This document shows positions 42,608 to 52,724 of a stretch of 64,000 nucleotides of DNA, one piece after another. Positions within the stretch are counted from its first letter, which is position 1. Each line of letters begins with the position of its first letter. The stretch comes from Ypsolopha sequella (lineage: Eukaryota; Arthropoda; Insecta; Lepidoptera; Ypsolophidae): contig OW203986.1 of the NCBI GenBank assembly GCA_934047225.1, forward strand, positions 23,129,221-23,193,220, read 5' to 3'. The position numbers and the translations under genes are program-made. Under the pieces are notes generated by a model. That model was not told the DNA's origin. It searched no databases and saw nothing but the letters and a program-made list of their open reading frames with translations.

Positions 42608-42960
42608 ACACAATACAATACAATATAATAAAGCTTTATTGTCACACCACAAAAGAGAAGAATACAATAAAATGAACTTAAAAATACGAGTACAAGGTTA
42701 AGTACAAATAGGCGGTCTTATCGCTTAAAACGATCTCTTCCAGACAACCTTTAGGTGAAAGAAATTGTACGAAAGGATTGCTGAAAAGGCGGTACACATG
42801 TAAAATAATGTATATAAAATAGTAGCAAAGTTATATAATAAATAGTACATACATATAACTACATACATAGATAATTATATAAAATAAAATATAAACATTT
42901 ATACAATGAAATATAGAAATGAAATATAGAATCAGATAATTTTTGAAGACATTGTTTTGA
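42608..42960 (-). repeat. Likely 3' end of a non-LTR retrotransposon
   Basis: ACACAATACAATACAATATA followed by ATAAAGCTTTATTGTCAC is, on the minus strand, a CAATAAAGCTTTAT end with a (TTGTA)n tail. The microsatellite tail differs from those at 23450 and 33208, so it is another family. A minus-strand frame at 42831-43133 may be its coding end but has no motif I can name. Confidence 0.4.
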
Positions 42961-42963
42961 AGA

Positions 42964-43306
42964 ATGGTAAAATATATGTTGAAAAATGCTGTGTCGGTAT
43001 TATATCTGTCCACTATAAAGTCATCCCGTGTAACTAAACTACTTTGCTTGGCTGTTGCTTGTTTTGACAAGCTCAGGCAAATGAAATCAGTCGACGCTTT
43101 TACTTGTCTTTCCATTCTCTCAAAAAGCTTCAATACTTTTTACAATTTGAAACAAAAGTTATGCTTGCACAGACTCTGGATACCTCTGCTCGATTATGCT
43201 GATATTTGTTTCATGGGTGCCGCTGAGGATGTAGCCAACAAGCTGGAACGACTTCAGAACCTAGCTATCCCAAAGATTTCAAAAAATTATAGAATTAAAT
43301 GAGACT
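42964..43306 (+). pseudogene. Reverse transcriptase C-terminal fragment, part 1 (split by insertions)
   Basis: From about 43150 the frame reads KLCLHRLWIPLLDYADICFM, then a spacer, then KLERLQNLAI before it degenerates at about 43300. This is the L..L..P.LDY.d..y...L..LQN.ai segment after the RT fingers/palm domain in CR1/Jockey-type elements. The next part of the same protein, YDHVSEHRRQLKWLP, is found 1.4 kb downstream at 44679, so the gene was split by later insertions. The 5' part (42964-43140) has no clear motif. Confidence 0.65.
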
Positions 43307-43398
43307 TGAGGATAATTCATGATTTATATACTCGCCTTTACTCGCCCAGATGAAGGCAGTCTAAATCTGCTGAAACTGGTCGGCTTTCCCGATCATAA

Positions 43399-44245
43399 CA
43401 CGTATTGAGATTTCAAAAAAGTTTAGATGAGCCCTGGCACATAAAATCTATTGCGTTGTTTTTGAATGTGTTTTGTGAAATGTCACACTTTTGGCTTTAT
43501 TCGTATTTATTGAAATGTTAGTGCACTTTAAAAATGCACATGACCCTATATTGAGACCTCTTTCCTCGTAAAAATTCATTAAGGCGTCCAACTATCACTG
43601 TGTTCAGATGAGCACTGATTCCAAACGTGTGAGCGTCACAGGGTTGCCAACCATAGAATTTTTTTCCTCGTACATAAGCAGCTAAAAATCTCGTATTTTG
43701 GCTTTTGGACCTCGTATTAAGCATGTAAAATGTGAAGAAACCAAAAATAAGACATATTAAACTATTGACTTCAGGACGTTTTACATAATTAAATTAACTT
43801 TTGCGAGTTTGCTACTAAATAAAACACCACTTTGTATTAAAGATAATTAATTTAATATATTCCCACGAAAAATAACAAAAAAAAAAATTTCCTTAGAAGT
43901 ACGAAACTTCTAAGAAAGTACGTAGAAAGCAACTTCTAGTCTTAGTTTACATTTCCAATAATGATCTCATTGGGAAATTAGTGGTTTGTAGTGATTTCAT
44001 GACCTTAGGCTACAAAATGGTGCCTGCATTGAATAATCATGTTGTAAATTTTCATATTACATCAAAATCTCGTACATAATAAGTACGAGGCTGATATTGT
44101 CCTCGTACCTCGTACGGAAGACCACAAATCTCGTATTTGTACGAGGAACCTCGTACTGTTGGCAACCCTGGAGCGTCACCCATTTAAAAGTGGAAACATG
44201 TTGGTGCTGTCATACTACGGTAAGGGCCTGTCTTTACTTTTTGAA
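43399..44245 (+). repeat. Dispersed repeat D, copy 2, occupied by a hAT element
   Basis: Collinear with 30404-30740 before 43638 and after 44171 (GATTCCAAACGTGTGAGCGT, then CACCCATTTAAAAGTGGAAA and GGTGCTGTCATACTACGGTA). It lies inside the split RT gene. Confidence 0.7.
43639..44170. mobile_element. hAT-type element (CAGGGTTGCC family), member 3
   Basis: 532 bp, ends CAGGGTTGCCAAC and GTTGGCAACCCTG, with a perfect 8-bp duplication GAGCGTCA (43631-43638 and 44171-44178). The two subterminal zones hold about ten copies of CTCGTA or its complement TACGAG. No transposase remnant was recognised. The unoccupied site is at 30404-30740. Confidence 0.86.
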
Positions 44246-44675
44246 AAGGCGCTCTTATCCCAGAAGAGTGACTCTCTGTCTTTTTCTTTACGTGTAAGGA
44301 GTAAAGAAAATAACCACACTTTTGTACTTTTTCGTTGTTTTTATCGGTTTTTAAATTGTTTAAAAATAAGAGATATGTTTATTAAAACCCACTTACGTGG
44401 TCGACCTAGAAAATTTAAAGAGCAATATTACCAGATATGTTTCGTTAATAATAGAGTGGAATTATGGAAATGGCATGATTTGAAAAGTCTTATTACATGC
44501 TGTGTTCGTGAATTATTTATTTCTATCAAGCAAAGTTTGTCTGATCGTGTAACACATGCGTGGAAGACCTAGATAAAGGTTCGAACTATATTGCGTTTTT
44601 TTTTTTTAAGTTTTAGACGATATTTGAAAGTTCTGTTTGACTTTGAAATTACTGATTTTGGGATAAGAGCGCCTT
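44246..44675. mobile_element. TIR element with AAGGCGCTCTTATCCCA ends
   Basis: AAGGCGCTCTTATCCCAG at the left and TTTGGGATAAGAGCGCCTT at the right. The interior continues an open plus frame to 44572 that contains the AT-hook-like THLRGRPRKFKEQYYQ and a basic C-terminus; whether this is coding is unknown. No target duplication could be defined. Confidence 0.55.
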
Positions 44676-44678
44676 AAG

Positions 44679-44800
44679 TACGACCATGTCTCTGAACACC
44701 GACGTCAATTGAAGTGGCTACCCCATCGTTCACAAAGGAACCTCCACGTCATGATAAGACTGTACATGAGCCTAGAGCACGAGCAACGCCAGACTTTCGA
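44679..44800 (+). pseudogene. Reverse transcriptase C-terminal fragment, part 2
   Basis: YDHVSEHRRQLKWLPHRSQR followed by NLHVMIRLYMSL is the DHI/V-S...lkWLp...R..lh....ly segment that directly follows the LQN.A region in CR1/Jockey-type proteins. It continues the frame lost at 43306. The insertions between the parts are repeat D copy 2 with its hAT (43399-44245) and the TIR element at 44246-44675. Confidence 0.7.
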
Positions 44801-45245
44801 GGATTCTTTTGAAGAAATTCGGGCTCTCCTTGTATTGAAAAAAATATATTTGATTGTTTGATCTTTTATCTAGAGATTCTACTTATAAACAATGAATTAA
44901 TATTTTCTCTCGCTCCCGGGTTCGATTCCCGGTTCAGAGCTCCTCACATCCAGATTTACTTTTATTTCTGCGTTTCTATACTGCAATGATATAAGGTTAA
45001 TTTGTATCTCCTTGCGATGGATAAATCGCCAAGTGTTCAAACATAGAAATTTATTTCTGTCATAGTTTCAAAAAAAAATGTTTTCCACCCTGGTTTTTTA
45101 AGTTTGTAATTTTTTTTTTAGAACACTGCTGACAACGCCGAACTTTAGAAGATTCGTTTTAAGAAATTCGGACTTTTTATATTGAAAAAATATATATTTG
45201 ATTTGTTGCTCTTATATTCAGGGAATGTACTAATAAAAAATGTAT
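44783..45245. repeat. Direct repeat pair around a box-B-like motif
   Basis: 44783-44895 and 45122-45245 are diverged direct copies (CAACGCC, AGGATTCTTTTGAAGAAATT versus AGATTCGTTTTAAGAAATT, TATTGAAAAAA, ATATATTTGATT). Between them is CCCGGGTTCGATTCCCGG (44916-44933), a strong tRNA T-arm/box-B match without a box A. It might be a SINE remnant. Confidence 0.4.
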
Positions 45246-45894
45246 TCAGAAGTATACTTTTGGCTTAAAAAATACATTTCAACCCCGTTTTGTTTTTACA
45301 AATATTGATTACGGTTATTTACACGATTACGGAATAGACTCGATTTTTTTTTTGTCAAATATGTAAAATAAATATGAAGTGAATCTACTCCAATACCATT
45401 TTTTTTGTATAAAATATTTCAGTATTAGCTAAAAAACTCTAGTGGTTTCGCTAGGTGATTATTAGTATTACCCGTCTTAGACAAATGTACCAATGCAATG
45501 AGCCAACCAATAAACTCCTCTATCAAAAATCCTAAATTTCGTAAATGAAAATTTTACAGTTCCTGAGATATTCACGTCCGAAACTGACTACGACTGACTC
45601 ACCCATATAATTAAAACCTAAACCACTTTAAAGTGAATTAAAAACTTAAATTGAAAACTTCAGAAAATTACTTATCTGTAAATCATTCCAAGATTTATTA
45701 AAGACCACCTTAATCTGACCCTTTAGGCACATAGAGTTTATTGGATCGTAAGTGTCAAGTTTAGTTGCTGTATTATAAAATGCACGTGGAATAATATGGG
45801 AATATTTTAAAAACGTAATTCACTAGTTTGGTGGTCAATGGTTAGACTTTTCACTAGGACATAGGTTTGTTTCCTGGAGACTGGCAGTTTCCTA
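45246..45894. other. Unassigned
   Basis: AT-rich. No repeat partner or gene recognised. Confidence 0.4.
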
Positions 45895-46070
45895 AGGCGT
45901 TCACGTGGGTAATCTCTGGAACCTATTTTGAAAATTCTTTCACTGTTGTAATGGTTAGACTCTTTACTTGGACAAAGGCCATAAAATAGTTCATTCTCTG
46001 AGAACGAGCAGATCCCTAGCTAGGGTCATAGTAATTAATTACATTCGTGAAGATGAAACCACGGGCAAAA
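45895..46070 (+). repeat. Dispersed repeat P, copy 2
   Basis: GGGTAATCTCTGGAACCTAT through TTGAAAATTCTTTCACTGTT to CTAGGGTCATAG is the complement of 26262-26405. It ends with CCACGGGCAAAAGGCTATT, a tail shared in style with 7760 and 47140. Confidence 0.5.
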
Positions 46071-46584
46071 GGCTATTAAAATTTGGATAAGTATTTAAAT
46101 ACAATTTTACAAAAATCAATGATATCCCACCAAAAAGATAAATGGCTGCAACAATGTACAACGTTCTTTACTTGTTTTAAAAGGAAGTTTGTTAGGTTTT
46201 TTTCTAAAGGATATTGTATATAACTTGGCAAGTTTTCATACCCAATTATTTGTACGTATGATGCAACCGTGTGAAAACTTGTCAAATTCTACATATTCAG
46301 TAGCAAGGACCCTTACAAACAAGTGAAGAACTTTTTACACAGGCACGTAGCCAGAATTCTGCTTCGGAAGGGGCTTAGTTGTACATTACTGGAGTTATGT
46401 TATGACTGAAGGAACCTCCATAAACCTCGACACCCAATTTTTTTTTTCAGCGATGCCGACTCTCCTGCGTTGCCTTTGTATCTACTAAACTCGACCCTTT
46501 TTCACATTTATGTCTTTGATGAGATATCTATTCACTGTATTTCTGTTTGTATTTTCGTGTATACTAAAGAATCCCACTATCCCA
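46071..46584. other. Unassigned
   Basis: No gene or repeat partner recognised. Confidence 0.4.
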
Positions 46585-47160
46585 CTACTATTATAATGCG
46601 AAAACGTGTGTGTGTTAGTGTGTTTGTTACTTCTTCACGCTGAAAGAGCTGGACGAATTGTGTGGAGATAGCACACTTAAATTAATACATAGGCTACATT
46701 GGTGTCGATTCGGCGAATAACTTTAACCGTCTTTGTCTTTTCGATACAGAAAGAAAAAGACAGAACGCCCAAATTAAGTTTAGTCCTGTCAAATAAGTTA
46801 AGTCGTGTTGCGCCGAATCGACACAATTAAGTATATCCCGAAAAAAAAACACTGTTCCTTTGGGAACTCGGATTTATGCGAGTTCGGGTTCGAGTTACCG
46901 AGGACCTCCTTTCATAAACTTGGGTTGGTATTGGCGGTCCACTTTAGTTACGTAGCTATATAGTAACATCGAGTTGGCGCAACATAAGTGTTGTGTCCTT
47001 TTCTTTCTGTATCGAAAAGACAAAGACGGGACGCTCAAAATAAGGTTTGTCTTGTCAGTTGTGTTGCGCCGAATCGGCACAATAGGCTGTTGTTCCTTTG
47101 GCAAAAAGGATGACGTAATACCGAAAATCACGCGGGGCGGAGCCGCGGTCAAAAGCTAGT
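46585..47160 (+). repeat. Dispersed repeat with AAAGCTAGT tail and nested small foldbacks
   Basis: Starts CTATTATAATGCGAAAACGT with GTGTGTGTTAGTGTG and ends GGGGCGGAGCCGCGGTCAAA and AGCTAGT, the two ends I recall for a common lepidopteran repeat. Inside, 46704-46829 has inverted ends GTGTCGATTCGGCG and GCGCCGAATCGACAC, and 46974-47082 is a related unit with TTGGCGCAACATAAG and TTGCGCCGAATCGGCAC. Confidence 0.5.
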
Positions 47161-47277
47161 AAAAAATATAGTAAACAAAGAAATCAAATGGACTAAAAAT
47201 GTCAACTCATGCAGCGATTCTAACGTCATACTACTTTACGTATGTAAATGGCAAACAAGTGGCAAGCGTGGCCACTG

Positions 47278-47540
47278 CAGTGGCGTGCACAGAACTTTTT
47301 GCTGGAAAAGCAAACAATTGGTCAAGAACAACAATAAAAAATATATAAAAAAATTTAAATATCACTTTGAAAAAAAAAAGTTTGTATAGAAAATTTTCAC
47401 TCTAGGGTAGACACTGTCTACCCTGGCGTCATACAAAATTTTTTTTTTCAAAGTGATATTTAAATTTTTTCATATTTTTTTTATTGTTGTTCTTGACCAA
47501 TTGTTTGCTTTTCCAGCAAAAAGTTCTGTGCACGCCACTG
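47278..47540. mobile_element. hAT-type hairpin element (CAGTGGCGTGCAC ends), copy 2
   Basis: 263 bp, same ends and arms as 28282-28540, with core GGGTAGACACTGTCTACCC. The flanks GTGGCCAC (47268-47275) and GTGGCCAG (47541-47548) suggest an imperfect 8-bp duplication displaced by two bases from the left end. Confidence 0.82.
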
Positions 47541-47634
47541 GTGGCCAGTGTGGGGAAAATTCCACGAGCACTCGTTCTCTCGTTACACATGCGCCGAGGC
47601 GGGGCGGCGGCTGCGGGCGGCGCGGCGCGCCGAT

Positions 47635-47957
47635 GTAATGCACTTTGTAAACTCGTGCGCATAGTTAGCACATTGCATCATGTCATTTCCTTCTTCACGC
47701 TTGTCACAATACAATAACGTCTTCGGGATGATATTTTTGAGACTTTATTACCTTTTGTGCCTACGATCTACTAGGTACTCTACCGGGGGGTAATGCACTT
47801 TGTAAACTCGTGCGCATAGGTAAGACATTGCGTCACGTCATTTTTCACAATACAATAATAGGTATCGTCTTCGGGATGATCTCAGAACAATAAGGGGATG
47901 ATATTTTTGAGCCTGTATTACTTACCTTTTGTGCTTACGATCTACTGCTCTACGAAA
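47635..47957. repeat. Tandem duplication, about 155-bp diverged units
   Basis: 47635-47787 and 47790-47957 share GTAATGCACTTTGTAAACTC, GTGCGCATAG, GTCTTCGGGATGAT, ATATTTTTGAG and TACGATCTACT. The second unit has a small extra insert (CTCAGAACAATAAGGGGATG). Directly upstream, 47580-47634 is very GC-rich (GGCGGGCGCGGCGCGC-like). Confidence 0.75.
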
Positions 47958-48343
47958 TTAAAATAATAAATGGAAACTCTTAGTGCCTCACAATAGGGTG
48001 TATTTTTAGTCGCGTATCCACCGCGTACCTGAACGTGGTCAGGTTTAGCTTTAGAGATATTGTTGTGTGTCAAGGTGTCACTGACATTTGATATGCTCTA
48101 TAGTCTCGGCGCCATTTTGTTTTTTTTTAATTGACTCAAAGATTTGGCAAAGGTACGAGTTATGCCCACAAGGCTTTTGTTTAAAAATCCAAGATAAAAA
48201 AATAATTTAGATAATGTATGTAAAAAAATCCAAATTTTGGGAAAGGGTAATTAAAATACAAATAGCTTTAGCTTTTAACCTACTTTAATTTTAGCTATTA
48301 AAATTAGAGGGTTAATAGTTTGAAATGTTGTGGATTGTACATA
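47958..48343. other. Unassigned
   Basis: No feature recognised. Confidence 0.4.
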
Positions 48344-48609
48344 TATAAGGTCTTTCAATTTAAACTGAAAGTAATTCAGGAGGTGATTCAGTATCGTTAA
48401 TACATCACATTCCACTGCAAAGCACTTGTTTTTGCGCGAACTTTTTTTTCGCTTCTCAGTACAAAATGGTCCGATCAACTGTCTCAGTTTGTACGGACAA
48501 GTGAAGAAAAAGTTCGCGCAAAAAAAAGTACTTTGCAGTGGAATGTGATGTATTAACGATACTGAATCACCTCTTAAATGACTTTCCATTTAAATTGAAA
48601 GACCTTATA
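48344..48609. mobile_element. Foldback MITE G, copy 2
   Basis: TATAAGGTCTTTCAATTTAA to TTAAATTGAAAGACCTTATA, collinear with 20425-20659, with a longer centre (extra TTCGCGC.AAAAAA pairing). TA flanks are present. Confidence 0.8.
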
Positions 48610-48651
48610 TACAATAGGTTAACGTACTTAAAATAAATTATGTAATAAAAA

Positions 48652-48712
48652 TTAGGGTTTCGCACTTTCGAACCCTTGTGCACGGATCCGAAACGCACTT
48701 GGCCAAATTATT
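48652..48712 (-). repeat. Head fragment of the GGCCAAGTGCGAGT repeat
   Basis: On the minus strand: TTTGGCCAAGTGCGTTTCGG, then ACAAGGGTTCG and GCGAAACCCTAAT. Head and tail blocks are close together, so this is an internally deleted copy. Confidence 0.45.
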
Positions 48713-49160
48713 TGCTGTTCCTAACCTAACGTCGCGTCGTCGGTTGTAAATTCTCTAAGTAGCGTGCGTGCCAAGAAATGAACGAAATCTTTGTATAACG
48801 CAGAGAGCGTCCATTGTCTGATTTCAGTTCTTTGTAGTTTGTGGGGTAAAAGGGAATAGCTTTATTCTTTTGTCCTTTAAAGAACAACAAAGTCTTTGTT
48901 AAATGTATATCCACTTTTCTTTAAATTATATTTATTATACTGGGTGCTCTGAAATTCGACCTATGCCTTGAAAGGAGTTATACCAGATATATACATATAC
49001 ATATGATTACCATAACTAAAAAAAAAATATTTAGAGGAACAAAAACAAATTTCAATTACAAAATAAATTGTAACACTGGCCTCCATATGTTCCCTTGTGA
49101 CATAGAGATTAGGTCCTTCTAAAAATATGTTATATCATAAAACAATACTGGCCCGGCTTG
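48713..49160. other. Unassigned
   Basis: No gene or repeat partner recognised. Confidence 0.4.
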
Positions 49161-49277
49161 GTACAGTGGAGACCGCATCAAGTAAGACACATTGGACTTT
49201 GTACCTATCTTATATTCTTCTCTGTAGGGGCTAATGTCGTACTGCAAGTGTATAGCTTGATGTGGTCTCCACTGTAC
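49161..49277. mobile_element. MITE K, 117 bp, TA-flanked, copy 1
   Basis: GTACAGTGGAGACCGCATCA to TGATGTGGTCTCCACTGTAC, nearly identical to 53835-53951. If the TA next to CAGTGG is taken as the duplicated target, the ends CAGTGGAGACC fit Tc1/mariner-like MITEs. There is no coding sequence. Confidence 0.75.
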
Positions 49278-49284
49278 ATGCTCT

Positions 49285-49950
49285 AAGGCTCTAAGGGCCC
49301 GGCACTCCCAAAAAGATTCGGTCGATCGTTTGTCGCTCGAGCATAACGTACATCTCTCACGCATTGAGAGTGTAATTAGGGTTGCCAGATGTCCGGTTTT
49401 GGACCGGACAGTACGGTTTTTTGAACGGCAGTCCGGTCTAGAAAATTTTTGAAAACCGGAAAATAGAATGTCCGTTTTTTTTTAAATTCGCGATAAATAT
49501 ACCTCACTAACGAGCGTAATTACAGAGCAAAAGCCATGAGCGATTCTGGCGGGGTAGCAAGACTTGCGGGAGAGAGGGGCGCTCCCCGCACCATAGTAGA
49601 GCTGCGTTTCGCTAACCGACCGAGTGCCGCCCGCTCGCTCAATCGCGTCGCCTTCGGCGTTTCTGCACTGAATTTAAAGATTAATAACAGCAATAATAAA
49701 TATAAGTTTTAATGTTCACTTGAACTCAGTAATTTCCGGTAATTTTCTCAGTTTGATCGCTAAAATTAAAGGGACCCGACAAATTGTATCAAAAAATCAA
49801 AGGGCAATTAAATTTGATTTTGGCCAGATCAAACTGATGTTTCGATAAAAAATGATCGGTTTTTTTATCTGAACCATCTGGCAACCCTAAGTGTAATAGA
49901 GATGGATATAATACTGAACGATATTCAATCGAATTCGGAATCTGTAGTCT
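49285..49950 (+). repeat. tRNA-related repeat B, copy 2, occupied by a hAT element
   Basis: GGGCCCGGCACTCCCAAAAA, GATTCGGTCGATCGTTTGTC and GCATTGAGAGTGTAAT match 12345-12440, and after the insertion AGAGATGGATATA with a GAACGATATTCAATCGAATT block continues it. The tRNA-like T-arm at the start is lost. Confidence 0.6.
49377..49889. mobile_element. hAT-type element (TAGGGTTGCC family), member 4
   Basis: 513 bp, ends TAGGGTTGCCAGATG and CATCTGGCAACCCTA, perfect 8-bp duplication AGTGTAAT (49369-49376 and 49890-49897). The left subterminal zone repeats TCCGG and ACCGGA motifs (GGTTTTGGACCGGACAG, GCAGTCCGGTCTAG, AAACCGGAAAA). The interior at 49550-49660 is GC-rich and unlike the other members. No transposase was recognised. 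Confidence 0.86.
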
Positions 49951-50374
49951 AACTAAAAAAATATAAAACATTGAAATATAAATTTATAAAATTAATTAAA
50001 ATTAATAAATTGGACTAATTACATGGTACAATTAAATTACATATATTATAAACGTATTCAGCACCTAGGAATCTTTATTATATTATGTGTATATGTATAT
50101 ATAAATAATAATACATAATATAATAAACAATTATACGTACCTTACCTACTATAAGACGTAGGTCAATATAATTTTTCGATTAAACCTCATATTTCTGATA
50201 TTTCCTATACAGTGAAGATAACAGAGTAGTATTGAGTCATACAAAGTATGTTATCTGAATCATCGAACACTTGCGTGATCTTATCATTTCTAATACCATG
50301 TCACTGATGATTCGTTACATTTTTCCGTATTTTGAATCACAGATATAAGATTATTGACTTATCATACAGGAAGC
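49951..50374. other. Unassigned
   Basis: Very AT-rich, with TATATGTATATATAAATAAT-like stretches at 50090. No supported feature. Confidence 0.4.
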
Positions 50375-50754
50375 CAATTCCGGAGGTATGGAGATGATCT
50401 CCACGGTCGAAATATCTGGCGAGAAAGTGCTTATCTCCGTCGAAAAACAAAAAATGCTATTCTAACGATCTCCATCCGTAGATTTTTCGATCGCAAATCA
50501 GCGAGATGTCTCGACTGGTCATAAGCTGGGGAGATAGACATCTCCGTTGCAGTAACTGCCAAATTATCAAAATAAATAACATAAAATTAGACATTTTGAC
50601 GGCTTTTGTGTGGTTATTTTTGATAAAATTTGACTCGGCTACGTTTTACGGACTTTTATAAGCAGGTACCTGTAATTTTGATGACTTTTGGCTACCCATT
50701 GTGAATTTCCTGCAACCGATTGGATACCTACCAACGATTATTATGAATTCTTGG

Positions 50755-52195
50755 CCCAGAGCTAGTTTACAGCAGCTGAGGCTGCTGAAAGTAGAAGAAA
50801 ATACCAGACTTCAAGATGGAAGTACACTATTAGGAAATCACACATAACGGCTAGCAATTTTCAGTGTGTCATTGTAGTGTAGAGACTAATAAAAACATCT
50901 AGTTACAAAAATCATGTCAACGAAGCATTTTCACTCTAAAGCTACTATGCATGGAAAGATACAGGAGCCCTTTGCTATCAAACGATTTGAAGAAATGTTT
51001 ACCATAAGAAGTGTAGTTAAGTGGGGCATATTTCTATTGGAAACTCACCCATTTCTTGGTGCTTCAGCAGATGGTATTTTAGGTGCCAATGGTGTATTGG
51101 AAGTGAAATGTCCATATAGTGCTAAATATCGAGAGATAAACCCTACAAATGTTCCATTTTTTGGATATGTGGATGGAGAAATTACATTAAAGAAAATTCA
51201 TCCACATTACAGACAAATACAGGATAAACTATTTTGTACCAAACGGCAATATTGTATAGCAGGGGTCGGCAACCGGCGGCCCGCGGGCCGCATGCGGCCC
51301 GTGACCCACTTCGGTACGGCCCTCAAGGTTCCCAATCGCTGCATGATAATTGTGTTTGGTTGTACATATTTGCGTGAGCAGACATTTTCTATTCTGAACT
51401 AACGAAAAAGCAAGCATAAGAGGGCGCCGAGCAAAATAATCTAAAACGACAGTCTCTGTTAAATTGATTTATTGAATAATATTTCAATGATAAATAAATA
51501 AAATATATATTTATTATCACAGATAATGTATCTACACTTCCGCCGCAGCGAATATTAAAAATAACTTATGGTGTAAGAAACAAATCTATCTAAAGTAGGC
51601 CCAAAATCTAAAAATGGTATTAGGGTTTTACTCATTTCAATAACTTAACTGTCGAATTTTGTCTCAACCACAATTCAAGACAATCACAAACGTTATAAAA
51701 TACAATTGGGCCGTTTCACATTTTAAAAATTTTGTCTGGTATATTAAATATGATTTTTTCTGTAAAATTCAATAAATACGACCACGATAAAAAAACTAAC
51801 ACGAGAGAACAAGCGAGGTGTCTAATCGTTCTACGCTCGGCGCAGCTTTCCACGTCTAAAATGCAAGTCAAATGTAGCCGCAAAAATCGCATTAGATTAT
51901 AATAATAAATTGTGTTTTAAATTACAATAAATATGATACGAAATTGACTAATGCGTTATTTATTATATGCGGCCCCCGCTGATCCTCTGGTAACGTTTGT
52001 GGCCCTCCTATGTCATAAGGTTGCCGACCCCTGTTGTATAGTGTTGGGTGTATACACTTTCACATTTGGCTGTAATTGAGATAAAAAGAAATGATAAATT
52101 TATTGAGGCCATGGTGGATAGTGTTGAGTGCTTTTTATAATAATTATTTTAAACCCATCATTTTAGATACATATTTGTATAAAAATTATGACATA
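50755..52195 (+). pseudogene. YqaJ-type (PD-(D/E)XK) nuclease gene, frameshifted and split by a hAT
   Basis: In order, in shifting frames: LQQLRLLKVEENTRLQ (about 50768), IRKSHITASNFQ (about 50836), HGKIQEPFAIKRFE (about 50950), GASADGILGANGVLEVKCPY (about 51058) and HPHYRQIQDKLF (51200). After the hAT there are a YTFTFG block (52052), IEIKRNDKFIEAMVDSVECF (52074) and FYNNYFKPII (52134). This is the YqaJ recombinase/exonuclease order: ITASN, HG..xE..A, DG and E-x-K catalytic core (Asp53, Glu63 and Lys65 counted from the ATG at 50914), then QvQ. At least three frameshifts plus the 774-bp insertion inactivate it. The ATG at 50914 is not the true start. In these transposons the YqaJ protein is thought to assist mobility. 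Confidence 0.75.
51260..52033. mobile_element. hAT element, deletion derivative, inside the YqaJ pseudogene
   Basis: 774 bp, ends CAGGGGTCGGCAACC and GGTTGCCGACCCCTG, perfect 8-bp duplication TTGTATAG (51252-51259 and 52034-52041). The GGCCCGCGGGCCGCATGCGG block next to the left end is typical of one animal hAT (Charlie-like) lineage. Just inside, a plus frame reads FGCTYLREQTFSIL, stop, RKSKHK, the FGSTYLCEQ.FS...KSK part of a hATC domain, so a piece of transposase survives. The nuclease frame runs into this piece and makes a false 162-codon fusion frame (50914-51402). Confidence 0.87.
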
Positions 52196-52264
52196 ATCAT
52201 TAAAAATTTAACCACAATACAGTGCTTTACTTATTTATTTATTAATGTTAACAAAAATTATGAC

Positions 52265-52447
52265 ATAATCAATAAAAATTAAACAACAATCCAGTGTTTT
52301 ACTCATTTATTTATTAATGTTAACTATGCATTCTCTAAAATTACAGCACAAGAAACAAACAAAAAATATCCAGTGTTTTACTCATTTATTTATTAATGTT
52401 AACTATGCATTCTCTAAAATTACAGCACAAGAAACAAACAAAAAATA
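52265..52447. repeat. Tandem duplication, about 80-bp unit
   Basis: TCCAGTGTTTTACTCATTTA to GAAACAAACAAAAAATAT is present twice in direct succession (about 52290-52369 and 52370-52448), almost without difference. A third, diverged partial copy of the first 30 bases is at 52219. Confidence 0.8.
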
Positions 52448-52724
52448 TTTTACTTGCTAATTGAATATAACTATAGTCAGGTCACTCTTTAAAATCTTGT
52501 ACGTCTTAGTAAGACTAATCAACCTTTCGACGTGAACTCGTTTACTAGCAAGTTTTCTGTCATGGAGTATACAGTTAAGCCTTTTAACTGACTTTTATGT
52601 TAACTGTCACATTGTTTAGTTTGCAACGAAGATGTCTTGCACGTTAAATCCACCCACGGTCAGCCAGAACCTAACACAAATTAATTACCGCAATCCAAAG
52701 TTATGTGCTGTCATCCGTTGAGGA

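Noticed and set aside
42831..43133. 100-codon minus-strand frame as a gene
   Set aside because: Its end is a run of Tyr/Ile/Phe codons in AT-rich DNA, and it overlaps RT remnants on the other strand. At most it is the end of a minus-strand retroelement.
44159..44572. 137-codon plus-strand open frame as one gene
   Set aside because: It starts inside a hAT end, crosses repeat D and enters another TIR element. Only the last part is worth separate notice.
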